Positions 62,084 to 64,000 of a stretch of 64,000 nt of DNA are shown here, piece after piece (positions within the stretch are counted from its first letter, which is position 1; each line of letters opens with the position of its first letter). Under the pieces are notes generated by a model. That model was not told the DNA's origin and did not search any database. It saw only the letters and a program-made list of their open reading frames with translations. Position numbers and translations under genes: made by a program. This DNA comes from an uncultured Saprospiraceae bacterium. Lineage in GTDB: Bacteria > Bacteroidota > Bacteroidia > Chitinophagales > Saprospiraceae. The stretch lies in contig CALLWB010000034.1 in assembly GCA_938016265.1 (NCBI GenBank), forward strand, positions 62,001 to 126,000, in the 5' to 3' direction.

Positions 62084-63910
62084 ATGGGCACTAAACCGCA
62101 TATATCGCTTACGACCAAGGCATTTTTTGTCGGGCGTTTTTGTATGCTAATCCTGCTGTTTTCTTGCTCAACTGCCCTTCTGTTTGCTCAGGAAGAAGCA
62201 CCAATAGATACTTCCAAAACCAACCTTATAAAAATACTCCATTCCGAAGTTTTAGAATACGAATTTATTGACGGCGAAGCAGAAAAACGGCTATCTGGTG
62301 ATGTCGAACTGCAACAAGATGATGCGCTTATGTATTGTGATAGCGCAGTGATTATCGGAAATGAAATGGAAGCCTATGATGACGTAATTATCGAACAGGG
62401 AAATGCAAAAATGTTTTCTGATATTTTATTGTATAACGGCGATACAAAAAGATCCGTCCTCATTGGCAATGTTATCCTAACCGATCCGCCAAACGAAATT
62501 GTAACCGACCGCCTGGACTACAATTTAGAAACTAAAGTCGCCCACTATACCACCGGAGCAACCCTTTCCAATGATAAAACAAAACTAACCAGTGAACGTG
62601 GGTACTACAATACAGAAACTAAGGTGGCCTTCTTCAAAAATAAAGTACACGTCGAGGATCAAAACTTCATTCTGGATGCTGATACGCTACGGTATGATGC
62701 AAACACCAAAATCACTTATTTTCTGGGACCCACCAAAATCAAAACCAAGGAAAACACTATCTATTGTGAGTCTGGCTATTACGATACAGAAAAAAACTAC
62801 GCCGAGTTTATTCAGAACGCATGGATAGAAAAAGAAGGTAGCGAACGCGCACAAGCAGATCACATCATTTATGATGGCAAAACAGATAAAGCCGAACTGC
62901 TTGGAAAAACCGTCGTCAACAGAGATCAACAGTCGATTTATTCAGACAATGCTTATTTTGATGCCTCTAATAACACTTCGATTTTCACAGACAATGTACA
63001 AGTCGTCGATGGAGAGAAGGTCATTTTTTCAGATAGTCTAACGTACAATTCTGAAACGGGAATTGGTGTCGCAATTGGCGATGTTGCCGTCCTCGATCCT
63101 CCACAGGTTATCTATGCGGACCGCTTGGACTACAACAAAAAATCGCAGGAAGCAATTGTCACCGGCAATGTGCTTCTAATAGACACTCTGAAGGAAATCA
63201 CAATAGAATGCGATGAAGCAGTTTACAACGACAGTACCTCGTTCATCCAAGCCATTGGCAGACCTTTGTTGACCACTATGATCGATGGCGACACGCTTTA
63301 TATTTCCGCAGACACCCTCACGTCCTTCAAGGAAGATCCAGATTCTGAAGACAATTCTTTCACTGCAATAAACGACGTTCGGATGTTCAAATCCGACTTG
63401 CAGGCCGTCTGTGAACTACTCACCTATAATCCAGCAGATTCCATTTTCAAGTTTTATGATGATCCGATTCTTTGGTCAGACACCACCCAGTTTACTGCGG
63501 ACACGATTCTGGTTTTTCTGAAAGACAACAAGGTCAACAAAGTAGATTTGCTGGAGAATGCACTTATCGTGAATACCCCCGACAATCAATTCTACAATCA
63601 AATAAAAGGCAAAAACATTTACGCCTATTTCAAAAAACGGGAAATCTATAAAATGGATGTCCAGGGAAATGGGGAAGTGATCTACTATGTCCGGGATGAC
63701 TACAATGCTTATGTTGGAGTAAATGAAGTGGTATGCGGCTACATGCTCGTCTTTTTTGGAGCCAATCAAGTAGAAAAGATAAATTTCTACGCACAACCCA
63801 AAGCCACCGTCCACCCAATGGGACAAGTCAACCACAGCAAATTGAAATTAGAGGGTTATCGTTGGGAGGTGAAGAAACGGCCGCTTGGTCCCTGGATGTT
63901 GCGGTATTAG
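62084..63910 (+). CDS. OstA/LptA-like periplasmic protein
   Basis: A 608-residue exported protein (signal LLFSCSTALLFAQ). It is made of repeated OstA/LptA beta-jellyroll units: SVVL-like YCDSAVIIGNEMEAYDDVII, TDRLDYNLETKVAHYTTGAT, LTSERGYYNTETKVAFFKN, YSDNAYFDASNNTSIFTDNV and further units to about residue 580. This OstA-like protein of Bacteroidota is thought to serve as an LPS bridge or a partner of LptD. It lies in a same-strand row with the amidase and MCE gene, with lptD divergent. Confidence 0.8.
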   Translation: MGTKPHISLTTKAFFVGRFCMLILLFSCSTALLFAQEEAPIDTSKTNLIKILHSEVLEYEFIDGEAEKRLSGDVELQQDDALMYCDSAVIIGNEMEAYDDVIIEQGNAKMFSDILLYNGDTKRSVLIGNVILTDPPNEIVTDRLDYNLETKVAHYTTGATLSNDKTKLTSERGYYNTETKVAFFKNKVHVEDQNFILDADTLRYDANTKITYFLGPTKIKTKENTIYCESGYYDTEKNYAEFIQNAWIEKEGSERAQADHIIYDGKTDKAELLGKTVVNRDQQSIYSDNAYFDASNNTSIFTDNVQVVDGEKVIFSDSLTYNSETGIGVAIGDVAVLDPPQVIYADRLDYNKKSQEAIVTGNVLLIDTLKEITIECDEAVYNDSTSFIQAIGRPLLTTMIDGDTLYISADTLTSFKEDPDSEDNSFTAINDVRMFKSDLQAVCELLTYNPADSIFKFYDDPILWSDTTQFTADTILVFLKDNKVNKVDLLENALIVNTPDNQFYNQIKGKNIYAYFKKREIYKMDVQGNGEVIYYVRDDYNAYVGVNEVVCGYMLVFFGANQVEKINFYAQPKATVHPMGQVNHSKLKLEGYRWEVKKRPLGPWMLRY

Positions 63911-64000
63911 TTTTGGTAGAAGGTTGTGAGTAGCAGCAATAAGGAATGTCCTCCCAAAACTTTGAAGGGGTGTAATACCAACAAAACTGCCAACTGACCC

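Overview
The window reads as chromosome of a member of the Bacteroidota, most likely a Saprospiraceae-type (Saprospirales) marine or aquatic bacterium. The reasons are: at least seven secreted proteins end in a type IX secretion (T9SS) sorting domain; promoters fit the Bacteroidota consensus TTG-N17-23-TAnnTTTG; secreted proteins are very repetitive (FG-GAP/beta-propeller, collagen-like, 75-residue tandem repeats); and housekeeping genes (GlnRS end, dnaB, lptD, an OstA-like protein, an MCE protein) have the form usual for that phylum. No species can be named from sequence alone. Layout: 1-18075 is ordinary chromosome. It holds the 3' end of glnS, an S1-domain CvfB-like protein, a Crp/Fnr regulator, a DUF2805 protein, an AlkD-like glycosylase with a RetSat/CrtI-like oxidoreductase, a class C beta-lactamase-like hydrolase, a DUF2807 lipoprotein, several T9SS cargo proteins, and a tandemly duplicated pair (499-aa T9SS protein plus ~90-aa exported protein). 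At 18076 there is a tRNA-Leu(GAG). From its 3' end to about 35020 lies an island made of stacked mobile elements. Element A (18141-25800) is intact and flanked by a perfect 21-bp repeat of the tRNA end. It carries a tyrosine integrase, an excisionase-like HTH protein, a Rep-like initiator, a membrane-anchored GTPase with a small partner (cargo), a divergent operator/promoter switch, and near its right end a short hairpin RNA candidate with a consensus promoter. Composite B (25801-31339) has a broken integrase of a different family, an intact PHP-SMC-like (TrlF-type) ATPase, a broken DNA methyltransferase, a remnant of the last small gene of element A, a toxin-antitoxin pair, a decayed copy of the hairpin and a decayed att site. 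Remnant C (31340 to about 35019) contains a collagen-like surface protein, a toxin remnant and another copy of the tRNA-proximal terminator. From 35 to 50 kb the window is dominated by exported proteins: a Cys-rich lipoprotein, a tyrosinase, a tail-fibre-like protein, a 1.5-kilo-residue beta-helix/RIFT-barrel protein and a 225-nt tandem-repeat T9SS protein. From 50 to 64 kb it returns to core genes: DUF2853, dnaB, a GNAT acetyltransferase, an alpha/beta hydrolase, then an envelope-biogenesis group (lptD, amidase, MCE/MlaD-like, OstA-like). The most novel candidates are the GTPase-plus-partner cargo of element A, the palindrome/hairpin RNA at the element ends, the GTACAAgTTGTAC divergent switch, and two families of dispersed palindromic intergenic repeats. 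One of these supplies the stop codons of two convergent genes.
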